Shown one piece after another: positions 1 through 8,258 of a DNA stretch of 64,000 nucleotides. This DNA comes from Flavobacterium sp. Leaf82 (GTDB lineage: Bacteria > Bacteroidota > Bacteroidia > Flavobacteriales > Flavobacteriaceae). The stretch is from the NCBI RefSeq assembly GCF_001422725.1, contig NZ_LMMA01000032.1, forward strand, positions 779,186-843,185. The letters are read 5' to 3'. Position numbers and translations under genes: made by a program. The notes beneath the pieces are model-generated. The model had not been told where the DNA came from, ran no database searches, and worked only from the letters and a program-made list of their open reading frames with translations. Within the stretch, counting starts at the first letter, position 1. Each line of letters opens with the position of its first letter.

Positions 1-874
1 AAGTAAGATATTGAACCATTCTTGGTTTTTTGCCTTTGTTTGGCGTTGCACAATGCGGTAATCTATTGTCCCAAATTATAAAATCTCCGGTGTTTCCTAA
101 TATTGGCTCGGGTTTTAAGGTTTTAACCGCTTTTTCTCTGGGATTTTCATTCGGTTCAAGAGTATTGAGCCAATGATTTATAATGTTATGAAAACCCGGA
201 ACACAATGAAAAGCGCCATCATCAGCACCACAATCAGTAAGATAAAGTAGTCCCTGAAGACCAAAATTTATAGGCTGTTTTAAACTGGTATCCCAATGAA
301 GCGAACTTCCTAAAAAAGTGAATTCGTCAGTTTCAGGAGGGTTAAAACTAACTTTGTCTATTGTTTTGTATATTTTAGAGGAATTATAAAGTTGTTCGTA
401 CGCTTTTTTTATCCTTGGCGAAAGCCTGTTTCTATTCAGGGTTTCATGATCAGAAAAATTAAGCATTAATCCCTTTTGTTCCTGATGTCTTTTGTACCAC
501 GTTTCTTTTTTGTTGGAATCCATTTCCAGATAATGCCAAATGGCTTGTTGTGTCGCTTCGCAATCTTGCTCAGAGATGGCATTTTTTATAATAACATATC
601 CGTTTTTAGTCCAAAATTCAAGATCTTGTTCTGTAAGTACATCATTTGTAAAATCATCAACAGCCGTATTTTTATTTTGTCTTGCATTGATCCAGATTTT
701 AAAAGTCTCAAAATCAGGTTTTTCAAAATATAGAAATTGAAGTGTTTCCTCCATACTAATCCCTAACAGATACAAGGCTTTAATTTCTTCGTTCCAGTTT
801 TGAGAATTGGCGGCAGAAACGCCGGAAGGATTTAAAGTACTTATCCATAGTTTTTCAAGAATATTCCAAGGCAT
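1..874 (-). CDS. PhyH-family Fe(II)/2-oxoglutarate dioxygenase (3' end outside window)
   Basis: The minus-strand reading frame starts with ATG at 874-872 and stays open to the window edge, so at least 291 codons are present and the stop is missing. Translation gives an N-terminal helical segment of about 90 residues, then a double-stranded beta-helix dioxygenase domain. The iron-binding HxD is visible as LHWDTS, and the distal His as RLPHCATPN followed by KKPRMVQY. The glycine-rich stretch DDGAFHCVPGFH is typical of phytanoyl-CoA dioxygenase (PhyH) relatives. HxD rather than HxG argues for a hydroxylase, not a halogenase. It lies 21 bp downstream of the tape-measure-domain gene on the same strand, so the two are probably co-transcribed. 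The substrate is unknown. Confidence 0.85.
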   Translation of the reverse strand, partial: MPWNILEKLWISTLNPSGVSAANSQNWNEEIKALYLLGISMEETLQFLYFEKPDFETFKIWINARQNKNTAVDDFTNDVLTEQDLEFWTKNGYVIIKNAISEQDCEATQQAIWHYLEMDSNKKETWYKRHQEQKGLMLNFSDHETLNRNRLSPRIKKAYEQLYNSSKIYKTIDKVSFNPPETDEFTFLGSSLHWDTSLKQPINFGLQGLLYLTDCGADDGAFHCVPGFHNIINHWLNTLEPNENPREKAVKTLKPEPILGNTGDFIIWDNRLPHCATPNKGKKPRMVQYLT

Positions 875-895
875 TTTTTTGCGGTTTTATAGTTT

Positions 896-1462
896 TTAAT
901 AAGGCCAGATAACGTGCAATGGTTTATTCATCCAGGGATATTTTATAATGGAAAACGAATAAGGAGATTTATTTAATAAGATATCATAAGCTCTTTTTTC
1001 TACGGCAAGTTCCCATATTTCCTCTAATTCTAAAAGTGATCCGTCCCTAACAAGCCAATTGCCTCTAAAACCATTTATAGAGCAGTCACCAATTGCCGGC
1101 CAATGAGAAATGGCAGCATTTAGTAATCCTTCCATAAGGCTTTTATTCTCATGTGTAATATCAATTCTATCTGGAATATTATCAGTTATAGACAAACCGC
1201 AAAGTACTTTATTTAAGGGTAAATAGATATTTTCTGTTTCCTGTGATCCGGTAACAATATATTGTAAATATTGCACCGCTTTTTTTTGATTTTCTACACT
1301 TGTAAAATCATTATCCTTAACGAGACCCAGTCTTTCAAACAGCAAAACGATATAATTGTTTAAAAGAACAATTCCTGCATTTTTTACAGCTATGTTGTTT
1401 TTGACTAGAGTTTCATTGATTTTAGATCTTTTTGCAGGTTCATTTTCAGAAGATATTCCCAT
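896..1462 (-). CDS. Stand-alone C-terminal domain of a contractile injection system tape measure protein (CIS_TMP-like)
   Basis: This 188-residue protein matches from memory the conserved C-terminal region of CIS tape measure proteins. Visible landmarks are VKNAGIVLLNNYIVLLFERLGL near residue 27 (shown across the start of the domain), AVQYLQYIVTG, PLNKVLCGL near residue 105, and the tail WLVRDG...LAVEKRAYDILL followed by FSIIKYPWMNKPLHVIWPY at the C-terminus. Full-length family members have a long variable region in front of this domain, and here it is missing. No sheath, tube, baseplate or AAA+ gene is in view. It may be a remnant, a free-standing domain with another role, or an outlier of a cluster to the left of the window. 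The domain assignment is recognition of a sequence pattern; the role is unknown. Confidence 0.75.
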   Translation of the reverse strand: MGISSENEPAKRSKINETLVKNNIAVKNAGIVLLNNYIVLLFERLGLVKDNDFTSVENQKKAVQYLQYIVTGSQETENIYLPLNKVLCGLSITDNIPDRIDITHENKSLMEGLLNAAISHWPAIGDCSINGFRGNWLVRDGSLLELEEIWELAVEKRAYDILLNKSPYSFSIIKYPWMNKPLHVIWPY

Positions 1463-1558
1463 TTTGATTTTTATTAGTTATGAATACAAAACCAACATAA
1501 AATTAAAAATCTTTTATTGATAACAGACTAAGTATTTATACCTGATCTGGTTTTTTAA

Positions 1559-2101
1559 TCATTGAGGATTTCTTAAAGTATACGTGACAAGGTTTTTTAT
1601 ATTTTCATGTGTATTGTTATACTTTTTATCTTCGAATTCAAAATTGAACTTTTTTAAAATGGCTACAGAATTGACATTATCAGCTGATGGAAAGGCAGAA
1701 ATTATTTTTGCTTTCATGCTGTCAAATGCATATTCTATTATTCTTTTGATGGCTTCACTCATTATTCCTTTGCCTTGAAATTCAGTCAGCATTTCATATC
1801 CAATTTCGACAATTTCATTTTCAGTATCAAAATTCCACAAACAAACAGATCCAATCATATCATTGCTTTCTTTTAGTCTTATAATCCAGTAAATGCATTC
1901 GCTTTTGTCTGTTAAATTTTGTATTTTAAGGATATATTCCTCTGCTGTTTTCAATGTAGATGAATTATCCCTGCCAACAAATGCATTTACAATTTCATCA
2001 GAACGAAGCTTATGAATAAAGACAGCATCATTACTTTCAATATTTCGCAATACTAACCTTTCTGTTGTGAGTTGTGGGAATTTTTTAAAATTTAATACCA
2101 T
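1559..2101 (-). CDS. GNAT family N-acetyltransferase, RimJ/RimL type
   Basis: This 180-residue protein begins with the typical RimJ/RimL opening LTTERLVLRNIESNDAVFIHKL. It has a beta4 strand around IGSVCLWNFDTENEIVEIGYEM and the acetyl-CoA pyrophosphate-binding segment FQGKGIMSEAIKRIIEYAF (Q/RxxGxG/A type). The C-terminal SVAILKKFNFEFE is the usual end of the fold. It should transfer an acetyl group from acetyl-CoA to an amine, possibly a ribosomal protein N-terminus or a small molecule; the sequence does not say which. It is divergent from the Crp/Fnr gene at 2228 and separated from the tape-measure-domain gene by 96 bp. Confidence 0.88.
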   Translation of the reverse strand: MVLNFKKFPQLTTERLVLRNIESNDAVFIHKLRSDEIVNAFVGRDNSSTLKTAEEYILKIQNLTDKSECIYWIIRLKESNDMIGSVCLWNFDTENEIVEIGYEMLTEFQGKGIMSEAIKRIIEYAFDSMKAKIISAFPSADNVNSVAILKKFNFEFEDKKYNNTHENIKNLVTYTLRNPQ

Positions 2102-2184
2102 TTTTCTAATCTTTAAATTGTTAGAATATTGAAATGAGTGTAATTCTCTGTTTTTTGATTATGAAAGTTAAAAAATAAATAACA

Positions 2185-2192
2185 TACATTTG
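2185..2192 (+). promoter_or_regulatory. Bacteroidota -7 promoter element (TACATTTG)
   Basis: TACATTTG fits the TAnnTTTG -7 consensus of the Bacteroidota primary sigma factor and lies 35 bp before the Crp/Fnr start. No convincing -33 TTG was found at the usual 19 bp spacing. A single FNR half-site TTGAT at 2155-2159 lies just upstream and could allow autoregulation, but that is only inference. Confidence 0.45.
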
Positions 2193-2227
2193 TTCTACTT
2201 CATAATTCATAAAGTAAATATTTTAAA

Positions 2228-2812
2228 ATGTACGATATCATTTTCAAACATCTTGAAGAGAAAGTCTCATTAACTGAAGCAGAAAAGGAACTGATCAAGA
2301 CTTTTTTTAAGTTTAAAAAATTAAAGAAAAAGCAATTTGTGGTTGTTGAAGGTCACGTTTGCAACTATCTGACATTTGTTTCGAAAGGACTTCTAAAAGC
2401 GTATAATGTTGATGATAAAGGCAATGAACATATCAATCAGTTTTCGCCAGAAGGTTGGTGGACATCTGATATGAACAGTTTTTTTAGCGGCGGAATTTCT
2501 TTTTACAGTATTGATGCGATGGAGGATTCAGAAGTTTTACTGATTACGAGAGAAGATTTTGAGAATTTAACGATACAAGTTCCAGTAATGGATAGATATT
2601 TTCGCTTACTTTTTCAAAATAGCCTAATCACAAAAGAGCGAAGATTAATAAGTTCACATACACATACTGCAGAAGAAAAGTACAGGCATATTTTAGAAAA
2701 TAATCCCGATTTAATGAAACGAATACCGCAAAACTTATTGGCTTCGTATCTTGGACTTTCTCCTGAAACGCTGAGTCGTCTCAAAAAGAATATAATTTTT
2801 GATGCGAAATAA
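2228..2812 (+). CDS. Crp/Fnr family transcriptional regulator (FNR-type recognition helix)
   Basis: This 194-residue protein has an N-terminal cyclic-nucleotide-binding-like beta roll (about residues 25-115, with VEGHVCNYLTFVSKGLLKAYN) and a C-terminal winged helix (IPQNLLASYLGLSPETLSRLKK, about 165-187). It is shorter than E. coli CRP and lacks the FNR iron-sulfur cysteine cluster, so it is unlikely to sense oxygen that way. The recognition helix reads P-E-T-L-S-R, keeping the ExxSR motif of FNR. A perfect FNR-type box starts on the first base after its stop codon and precedes the reductase gene at 2897, which is the likely target. It is a close paralogue of the regulator at 27217. Confidence 0.93.
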   Translation: MYDIIFKHLEEKVSLTEAEKELIKTFFKFKKLKKKQFVVVEGHVCNYLTFVSKGLLKAYNVDDKGNEHINQFSPEGWWTSDMNSFFSGGISFYSIDAMEDSEVLLITREDFENLTIQVPVMDRYFRLLFQNSLITKERRLISSHTHTAEEKYRHILENNPDLMKRIPQNLLASYLGLSPETLSRLKKNIIFDAK

Positions 2813-2826
2813 TTGATTTAGATCAA
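2813..2826 (+). promoter_or_regulatory. FNR-type operator TTGAT-TTAG-ATCAA
   Basis: This is a perfect TTGAT-N4-ATCAA palindrome immediately after the stop of the Crp/Fnr gene. Its centre is 53.5 bp before the first base of a TAATTTTG -7 element (2873-2880), placing it near -66 relative to a predicted start at about 2886. That fits a class I activator position. The likely binder is the adjacent regulator, whose recognition helix carries ExxSR. Confidence 0.8.
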
Positions 2827-2872
2827 GCGAATTTCTTGTTTCAGGTCATCTTTCTGAATATGGTTTGTGAAG

Positions 2873-2880
2873 TAATTTTG
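2873..2880 (+). promoter_or_regulatory. -7 element (TAATTTTG) of the reductase gene
   Basis: TAATTTTG matches TAnnTTTG and lies 16 bp before the ATG at 2897. Activation from the FNR-type box would explain the lack of a good -33 element. Confidence 0.55.
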
Positions 2881-2896
2881 TAAAAAATAATTACTT

Positions 2897-3997
2897 ATGG
2901 ATTCTAAAAAAACACCAATACAAGAAACAACCGGAAATATAGCCTTAGTAGTAGGGGCAACCGGTATTGCAGGAAGTAATCTTGCAATAAAACTTCTGGA
3001 GAACGGATGGACAGTCTATGGACTTTCCCGAAATCCGAAAAATGATATTAAGGGTTTACATTCAATTGCTGCTGATTTACTGGATACCAAATCATTAGAG
3101 GTTGCCTTAATTGATTGTAAGCCTACACATGTTTTTTTTACAACATGGATGCGAAATGATACTGAAGAAGAAAACATCAGGGTTAATAGCGCTATGGTTC
3201 GAAATTTACTGAACGCATTATCTCCTAAAAAATCAGTAAAACATGTTTCGTTAGTTACAGGTTTAAAACATTATTTAGGACCATTTGATGCTTATGCTAC
3301 GGCCGGAACTTTGCCGGAAACACCATTAAGAGAAGAACAGCCCAGATTAGACTTGCCTAATTTTTATTATGCACAAGAAGATGAAGTTTATGAAGCTGCT
3401 GCAAGAGATGGTTTTACCTGGAATATACACAGACCACACACGCTAATTGGTAAAACGATTGGGAACGCCATGAATATGGGCACAACATTAGCGGTTTATG
3501 CCAGTATTTGTAAGCAGGAGGGAACTCCGTTTATATGGCCGGGTTCTGATGCGCAATGGAACGGGGTATCTGATGTTACGGATGCTAAAGTTCTGGCTGA
3601 ACAAATTATCTGGTCTGCTACAAATCCTGAAGCTCACAATCAGGCTTTTAACATCACAAACGGAGACGTTTTTAGATGGAAATGGCTGTGGCCAAAAATA
3701 GCAGAATGGTTTGATATTGAATTTGAAGGATATAACGGAACCGTAAAACCGCTTGAAAGTGTGTTAAATGAAAAAAATGCTATCTGGAAATCAATTGCAA
3801 GAGAACATCAATTAATAGAAGACGATTTGGGGCAGCTCGCATCTGCCTGGCATACAGATCTTGATTTAAGCCGTCCTTTAGAAGTTATGACAGATATGTC
3901 AAGAAGCAGAAAATTGGGTTTTGCAACTTATAAAGATACCAAAGATTCCTTTTTTGAACTGTTTACGCAGTTACGAAACGATAAAATTATACCTTGA
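2897..3997 (+). CDS. PRISE-like short-chain dehydrogenase/reductase (enone reductase family)
   Basis: This 366-residue protein is an atypical SDR. The Rossmann nucleotide motif is VVGATGIAGSNLA at about residues 18-30, followed by LSRNPK, which suggests NADP(H). The segment PNFYYAQEDEVYEAA at about 153-167 resembles the NFYY-xx-ED motif of the progesterone 5beta-reductase/iridoid synthase-like (PRISE) enzymes, which reduce activated C=C bonds next to carbonyls. WNIHRPHTLIG and the long C-terminal half also fit PRISE. The physiological substrate cannot be read from sequence; reduction of reactive enones is a reasonable inference. It follows the Crp/Fnr gene by 84 bp with an FNR-type box between them. 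Confidence 0.85.
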   Translation: MDSKKTPIQETTGNIALVVGATGIAGSNLAIKLLENGWTVYGLSRNPKNDIKGLHSIAADLLDTKSLEVALIDCKPTHVFFTTWMRNDTEEENIRVNSAMVRNLLNALSPKKSVKHVSLVTGLKHYLGPFDAYATAGTLPETPLREEQPRLDLPNFYYAQEDEVYEAAARDGFTWNIHRPHTLIGKTIGNAMNMGTTLAVYASICKQEGTPFIWPGSDAQWNGVSDVTDAKVLAEQIIWSATNPEAHNQAFNITNGDVFRWKWLWPKIAEWFDIEFEGYNGTVKPLESVLNEKNAIWKSIAREHQLIEDDLGQLASAWHTDLDLSRPLEVMTDMSRSRKLGFATYKDTKDSFFELFTQLRNDKIIP

Positions 3998-4030
3998 AAA
4001 ATTAATTAGATAATTTTTAAGTTGTCATAG

Positions 4031-4073
4031 ATAAAAGCGGGACAAGGAAAAGACTTTCTTTGTCCCGCTTTTA
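4031..4073 (+). terminator. Intrinsic terminator after the PRISE-like gene
   Basis: A long stem-loop with arms AAAAGCGGGACAAGGAAA and TTTCTTTGTCCCGCTTTT (nearly perfect) is followed by an AT-rich tract. It closes the regulator/reductase unit. Confidence 0.85.
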
Positions 4074-4476
4074 TATTATTAAATAGGGGTTTTATATTAT
4101 TTATAAATCTTCAGTATTATGCCATTAACTTTTATTTAGGTTTTTTCTTTCAAAAAAAGAGCTATCTTGCGCAATATTAAAAGCAAGTACTAATGACTAT
4201 TTCAAATTTTTATTTAACAAATAATCACTTGATGCGCCTTATGGGCACGTTATTATATTTGCATGACGATACTTTCTTAAAAAGCTCTAAGGAGTTTATT
4301 TATTAAGCCCTGTCAAAACTCTGGACAGGGATTCCTTCATTTAGACTGCTCAATTATTTAATCTTCAACTTTCATTTAGGATTAGGATATCATTGAATTC
4401 AAATTTACACAAGGGCTATAAGCAATTTAGTGATGAGTTATTATTCTACCTATGAAATTGGAGCAAACAGAAAGTT
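4074..4476. other. Gap with a 37-codon open frame and a hairpin
   Basis: A plus-strand frame from 4193 to 4306 encodes 37 residues (begins MTISNFYLTNNHLMRLMG, ends KEFIY). A TATCTTGC -7-like element lies near 4164. Directly after its stop a hairpin CCCTGTC-N9-GACAGGG spans 4308-4330 without a clear T run. It could be a small protein, or a leader for the GreA/Rnk-like gene 170 bp downstream. Neither is established; nothing else was recognised. Confidence 0.3.
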
Positions 4477-4860
4477 ATGTCACAATTACAAAATATCATT
4501 TTAACAACAGGAATATACGATTTAATCAAAGATCACGTAAGAAGAAAGAAAGTAACAGTAGAAGAAGAAGTATTATTGCTTCATGAACTTAAAAAAGCCA
4601 CACAGGTACTAAGAAGAGATTTACCGGAAGATATTGTTTCTGTAAATAGAAGAGTAACTTATAAAGATTGTGCAACCAATGAAGAAAAAACGGTTGTGTT
4701 TGTAGGTCCTGAGAGAAATAAAGTAAGTAAAAACAAAATTTCTATTCTTTCTGATGAAGGGATAGCAATGGTAGGATATAAAGAAGGTAATGTGGTAGAA
4801 TGGCCTGCAAAAAAAGGACATCTGAAACTTGAAATATTAAAAGTAGAAGAGGTCGCTTAA
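4477..4860 (+). CDS. GreA/GreB-family C-terminal domain protein (Rnk-like)
   Basis: This 127-residue protein has the FKBP-like C-terminal domain of GreA/GreB (VSVNRRVTYKDC, then SILSDEGIAMVGYKEGNVVEWPAKKGHLKLEILKVE). The N-terminal helical part is short (about 45 residues) and cannot form the full acidic-tipped coiled coil needed to enter the RNA polymerase secondary channel. It therefore resembles Rnk or the lone C-terminal-domain Gre proteins common in Bacteroidota, which may bind polymerase without transcript-cleavage activity. It is monocistronic and ends at a strong terminator. Confidence 0.85.
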   Translation: MSQLQNIILTTGIYDLIKDHVRRKKVTVEEEVLLLHELKKATQVLRRDLPEDIVSVNRRVTYKDCATNEEKTVVFVGPERNKVSKNKISILSDEGIAMVGYKEGNVVEWPAKKGHLKLEILKVEEVA

Positions 4861-4877
4861 GACACTTCTTAAAATTA

Positions 4878-4916
4878 AAAAAATCCCATAAAGAAAATTT
4901 CTCTATGGGATTTTTT
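4878..4916. terminator. Bidirectional intrinsic terminator
   Basis: The stem AAAAAATCCCATA / TATGGGATTTTTT has A and T runs on both sides. It sits between the convergent GreA/Rnk-like gene and the amidoligase-like gene and can end both transcripts. Confidence 0.88.
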
Positions 4917-4944
4917 GTATCTATAATAATTAGCTTTTTAAATT

Positions 4945-6486
4945 TTAATTATCACAAAAAGAACCTATTTGCTGTAAATGTCTTTCTGTTTGGTATTTAT
5001 TAAAGTTATCCCATTTAGGTGGAGAACTTGTTTTTTGTCCGTACATGGCATCCAAACAAATATTATTGTCTTTGTACATATCGTGCAAAACAGCCAGAAT
5101 TTTAAAGAAGAATTCATCTAATAAAACGATTGCTTCAAATTCTGATTTTAATGTATTGTAATTAGGATCTGACGGATTCAATAAATGTAATAAATCTAAA
5201 ACTTCCTGTTTTTCATCTGCATTAATTTCTGTTGAATATCCCATTTTCAGCGTTTTAAAAACAAGATTATTCCAGGCTTTACTATCATGTGCCCATTGTA
5301 CATCAGGCAGATTTAAGGAATGCTCACAAATTAAAATAATAGAAAAAAGAACATCATTCAGGTATTCAGCCGGAAACTCATCAAAGCTTCTGAATTCAAA
5401 ACCACTTTGGTACATTTTTTCCTGATTAAAATCAAGACCTAATTCAGATAACATTTCATATTCCATATCTGCTTCGATCTGATCGCGCCACCAAATATTT
5501 TCTTCTTTTCCGAATTTTAGTAATTTTCTAAAATCATCAACATTATACGTCAGGATTTTACCTTTTGGCATTGCCTTATTGTACGTTCCTACACCTATAT
5601 ATCTTGACATGGCATTACGCATCGATCCAAGAGTGAATTTTTTATCCAGACTGTATTTGTCACTTATTACGCCCATAATATCCGGACTTCCAAGAGTTGC
5701 AATAAAGAATGGCTCAAACCACTGCAATAAATAAATGGCGTTTGCGTGGGTTTTTTCAAAATCATTATAGTCAACAATTCTGCTGTCTTCTGTTAATGAT
5801 GGTAAAGTAATATGAAAATGGTATGTCCCGTTATTGAACAAAACCAGGTTTTCCTGATTTGTCATGAACATATTAAGCCCGTTGTTGTAATCCGGAAAAT
5901 TTAATTTTCCGTTTAAAACTGATGATTCATTGATTTTATCAAGGAATAACTTTTTTGTAGCCTTAAGTTCTTTGCAGGATTCAGCAATTGTTCTGTTTTC
6001 AAAATATTTGGTTACAAACTCGATAGAATCACCATCAAAATGTACAGAACCCATCGTTTTGTTTCGTTGGGTAATCATACTTTGAATATTATATGGCTGA
6101 TCTTCAAGGAAAAGCTCCATGATCGATTTTCCTAAATATTCAGGATTTTCAGTAGGTTGTGCGCTTACTTCACCAGTTTCGGTATCGATTAATGGCTTTA
6201 TGGGCGCGATTGTTTTGTGCTGGTAATTGATATCCAGTTTTTCCAGCGAGTGACTGTTCATCATTCGGCTTACCTTATAGTTTTCATTTAAACCAAAAGC
6301 TTTTTTCAAAATAGGAGCTAAGCTTTCCGGTTTATAACACTTTCTATAATCAATACTGTATTTCTCAAAACCAATTTTTTCTTGTATAAACTCACCAGAA
6401 ACTATTAGGGATTCTTCAAATTGCATGTAGGTTTCGTTTTCCAATCCTATTCCCCAATAATATTTTTTTGTCTGATTGTCTTTCAT
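4945..6486 (-). CDS. Putative amidoligase of glutamine-synthetase-like fold
   Basis: This 513-residue cytoplasmic protein has no signal peptide. The N-terminal YYWGIGLENETYMQFE (residues 9-24) has the paired acidic residues (E16, E18) typical of the first metal/ATP site in the GCS/COOH-NH2 ligase superfamily. YHFHITLPS near residue 222 resembles the HxHxS/T strand, FEPFFIATLGSPD follows, and GFEFRSFDEFPAEYLND supplies a later acidic/arginine motif. By analogy to predicted amidoligases it would form an amide bond between a carboxylate and an amine using ATP. The upstream neighbour may be a papain-like peptidase, a combination described for amidoligase loci. The family placement is inferred from motifs; no substrate is evident. 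Confidence 0.5.
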   Translation of the reverse strand: MKDNQTKKYYWGIGLENETYMQFEESLIVSGEFIQEKIGFEKYSIDYRKCYKPESLAPILKKAFGLNENYKVSRMMNSHSLEKLDINYQHKTIAPIKPLIDTETGEVSAQPTENPEYLGKSIMELFLEDQPYNIQSMITQRNKTMGSVHFDGDSIEFVTKYFENRTIAESCKELKATKKLFLDKINESSVLNGKLNFPDYNNGLNMFMTNQENLVLFNNGTYHFHITLPSLTEDSRIVDYNDFEKTHANAIYLLQWFEPFFIATLGSPDIMGVISDKYSLDKKFTLGSMRNAMSRYIGVGTYNKAMPKGKILTYNVDDFRKLLKFGKEENIWWRDQIEADMEYEMLSELGLDFNQEKMYQSGFEFRSFDEFPAEYLNDVLFSIILICEHSLNLPDVQWAHDSKAWNNLVFKTLKMGYSTEINADEKQEVLDLLHLLNPSDPNYNTLKSEFEAIVLLDEFFFKILAVLHDMYKDNNICLDAMYGQKTSSPPKWDNFNKYQTERHLQQIGSFCDN

Positions 6487-6913
6487 TTATACTTACTTTC
6501 TTTTTTTAAGGTTATTTAATTCTAAAGTTATTTTTATTCGGAAATATAAAATCCAATCTGTTAAAATCAGAGACAGGAAACCTATAACGGATTAAGCATA
6601 TTGTTGCCTCCATTATAAAAGTTTTCGTTTACTTTTAAAAATATAGGAATTTATATTTTAGATTTTTGCACTTTTATCGACTGAAAGTTCAATTAAGAAG
6701 TAAAATTTTATAAAAGGCTTATAAAATTACTAGCGTTATTAATCACTTTTGTATCAATAATTTAAGCACGAGAATAGCTAAATCACTGCTTTTGCTATCC
6801 TTGTTTTTTCTAAGTTGCAAAAGTAGTTTTTTATTATGTTATTTCCAAGTGGTTAACTCGTTGATAATCAATATTTTTTTTTGAATGTTTCAACAATTCG
6901 GATAATTGTATTT
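6487..6913. other. Intergenic stretch, nothing recognised
   Basis: These 427 bp of AT-rich DNA separate the amidoligase-like gene from the peptidase-like gene. I see no gene, strong hairpin or long repeat. It presumably holds the promoter of the amidoligase-like gene. Confidence 0.5.
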
Positions 6914-7651
6914 TTATTCATGATAATAAAACACGTGTGAGGAATATAATTCATCATTCCACCAGTCTTTTCTAACCTCTGCAAAGTAGTTGTAGTTTAG
7001 TTTTCCTGCCTGTGATTGCAAGGGATAAACTACTACGCCATTCTCGCGATATGCTTTGTGTAAATTTGTTTCAGGAACAACCGGAACAATATGTCCGGAA
7101 AGTCCTTTTTCTCTTCTTTTGGCGCAAATTATTCCAACACCGCCATTTTCATTTACTTTATTTTGAATTTCATCAAGACTAAACATTCTTTCCCAGCCAA
7201 AACTAACGCCCCATTCTAAGAACCAATCATGAATGGCGCTGGAATAAATGCGATCTACGGTTTGTTCGAAAACAGCTTCTACTTCTTCTCCTTGTAAAAC
7301 TTTTTCGAGACATTCCGGTGTCCACCAAACTGTTGGGAGATATACTTTAGAAAAATAGCAATAATCATAAGAGTATACATTGCAATATGTGTCTTCTACA
7401 GTTCTTTGATATCTGAGGTTTTTTTCGACATCCAGTTTATCAATTAATTGGGCAATGCTTTCTTTTTTAGTCGCAGTATTTGTCAAATCCCTAAACGGAA
7501 TACTAGAATCCCAAATTGGGGTTTCTTTACTTTCCATAGAATCAAGCTGAGATTCCGGATTCGGTACTAAATCAGCTTTTTTTATTTGACTATTCGATAT
7601 TGTATTATCATCTAAGGGTAACGATGCTACTGATACAGTATGTTTTTCCAT
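6914..7651 (-). CDS. Putative papain-fold (CHAP/NlpC-like) cysteine peptidase or amidase
   Basis: This 245-residue protein has an unstructured N-terminus of about 70 residues rich in S, N and D. The conserved-looking core has DTYCNVYSYDYCYF (Cys90) followed by YLPTVWWTPE, then DWFLEWGVSFGW, NENGGVGIICAKRR, and SGHIVPVVPE (His187). A Cys early in the domain and a GHI histidine later are the expected dyad of CHAP/NlpC/P60-like peptidases that cut peptidoglycan or other gamma-amide links. There is no signal peptide. It is 427 bp upstream of the amidoligase-like gene on the same strand. The exact family is not certain. Confidence 0.5.
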   Translation of the reverse strand: MEKHTVSVASLPLDDNTISNSQIKKADLVPNPESQLDSMESKETPIWDSSIPFRDLTNTATKKESIAQLIDKLDVEKNLRYQRTVEDTYCNVYSYDYCYFSKVYLPTVWWTPECLEKVLQGEEVEAVFEQTVDRIYSSAIHDWFLEWGVSFGWERMFSLDEIQNKVNENGGVGIICAKRREKGLSGHIVPVVPETNLHKAYRENGVVVYPLQSQAGKLNYNYFAEVRKDWWNDELYSSHVFYYHE

Positions 7652-7820
7652 CTTGACTGCTTAAAATTAATTGGCTTAACGGTGCTTAAATTACTTATTA
7701 GGACACAATTTTGTCAGCCACGGCGTAAATGTAAGGATTTTAAGTTTCTTAGGAGTTTTAGAAAAAGACAAATTACAGAAAGTAGTATTGTAATCCTCGT
7801 TTTGAAACATTTTTAAATAC

Positions 7821-7851
7821 AAAAAAGGCACGCGTTAAGCATGCCTTTTTT
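7821..7851. terminator. Intrinsic terminator
   Basis: The stem AAAAAAGGCA / TGCCTTTTTT has an 11-nt loop. It lies 24 bp past the stop of the acidic repeat protein gene (minus strand). Confidence 0.85.
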
Positions 7852-7874
7852 ATGTTGATCTTGTAATAATCCAG

Positions 7875-8258
7875 TTATTCCTGATTTTCGTCAGGCTGAT
7901 TATTCTTTTTAAGATTGTTGATCTCTGAATCTTTATTGGTATTTTTTTCCTGAACTTCCGTTTTACCAGAATTGCTATTGGAATTGTTTTCAATATCGTT
8001 TCCTGTATTTTTAAGCTCTTCGATATATCCTTCCTGATATTGGTATGGATCTTCATCTCTGGCATAATTATCAGTATCAACCAATGTATTTTGGTCTATA
8101 TAATCAGGATCGCTTTCGCCAAATTCTGTACTATTTTCAGTAGTTGGATTGTGCTTAAATTGATCGTCGCTTTCAATGTTATTTCCATCAACTAGCGTAT
8201 TTTGATCAATAAAATCTGGATCTGTCTGTCCATATTCGTTGTTGTTTTGCTTTTCCAT
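7875..8258 (-). CDS. Acidic, low-complexity protein with a duplicated motif
   Basis: This 127-residue protein is very hydrophilic, rich in N, D, E and Q, with no hydrophobic segment and no cysteine. A segment near residue 8 (EYGQTDPDFIDQNTLVD) is repeated near residue 46 (EFGESDPDYIDQNTLVD) with conservative changes, indicating an internal duplication. The composition suggests an intrinsically disordered cytoplasmic protein, perhaps a stress or desiccation protein, but no family is recognised. It has its own terminator. Other small hydrophilic proteins of the window (52423, 26611) have a similar character but no clear homology. Confidence 0.7.
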   Translation of the reverse strand: MEKQNNNEYGQTDPDFIDQNTLVDGNNIESDDQFKHNPTTENSTEFGESDPDYIDQNTLVDTDNYARDEDPYQYQEGYIEELKNTGNDIENNSNSNSGKTEVQEKNTNKDSEINNLKKNNQPDENQE

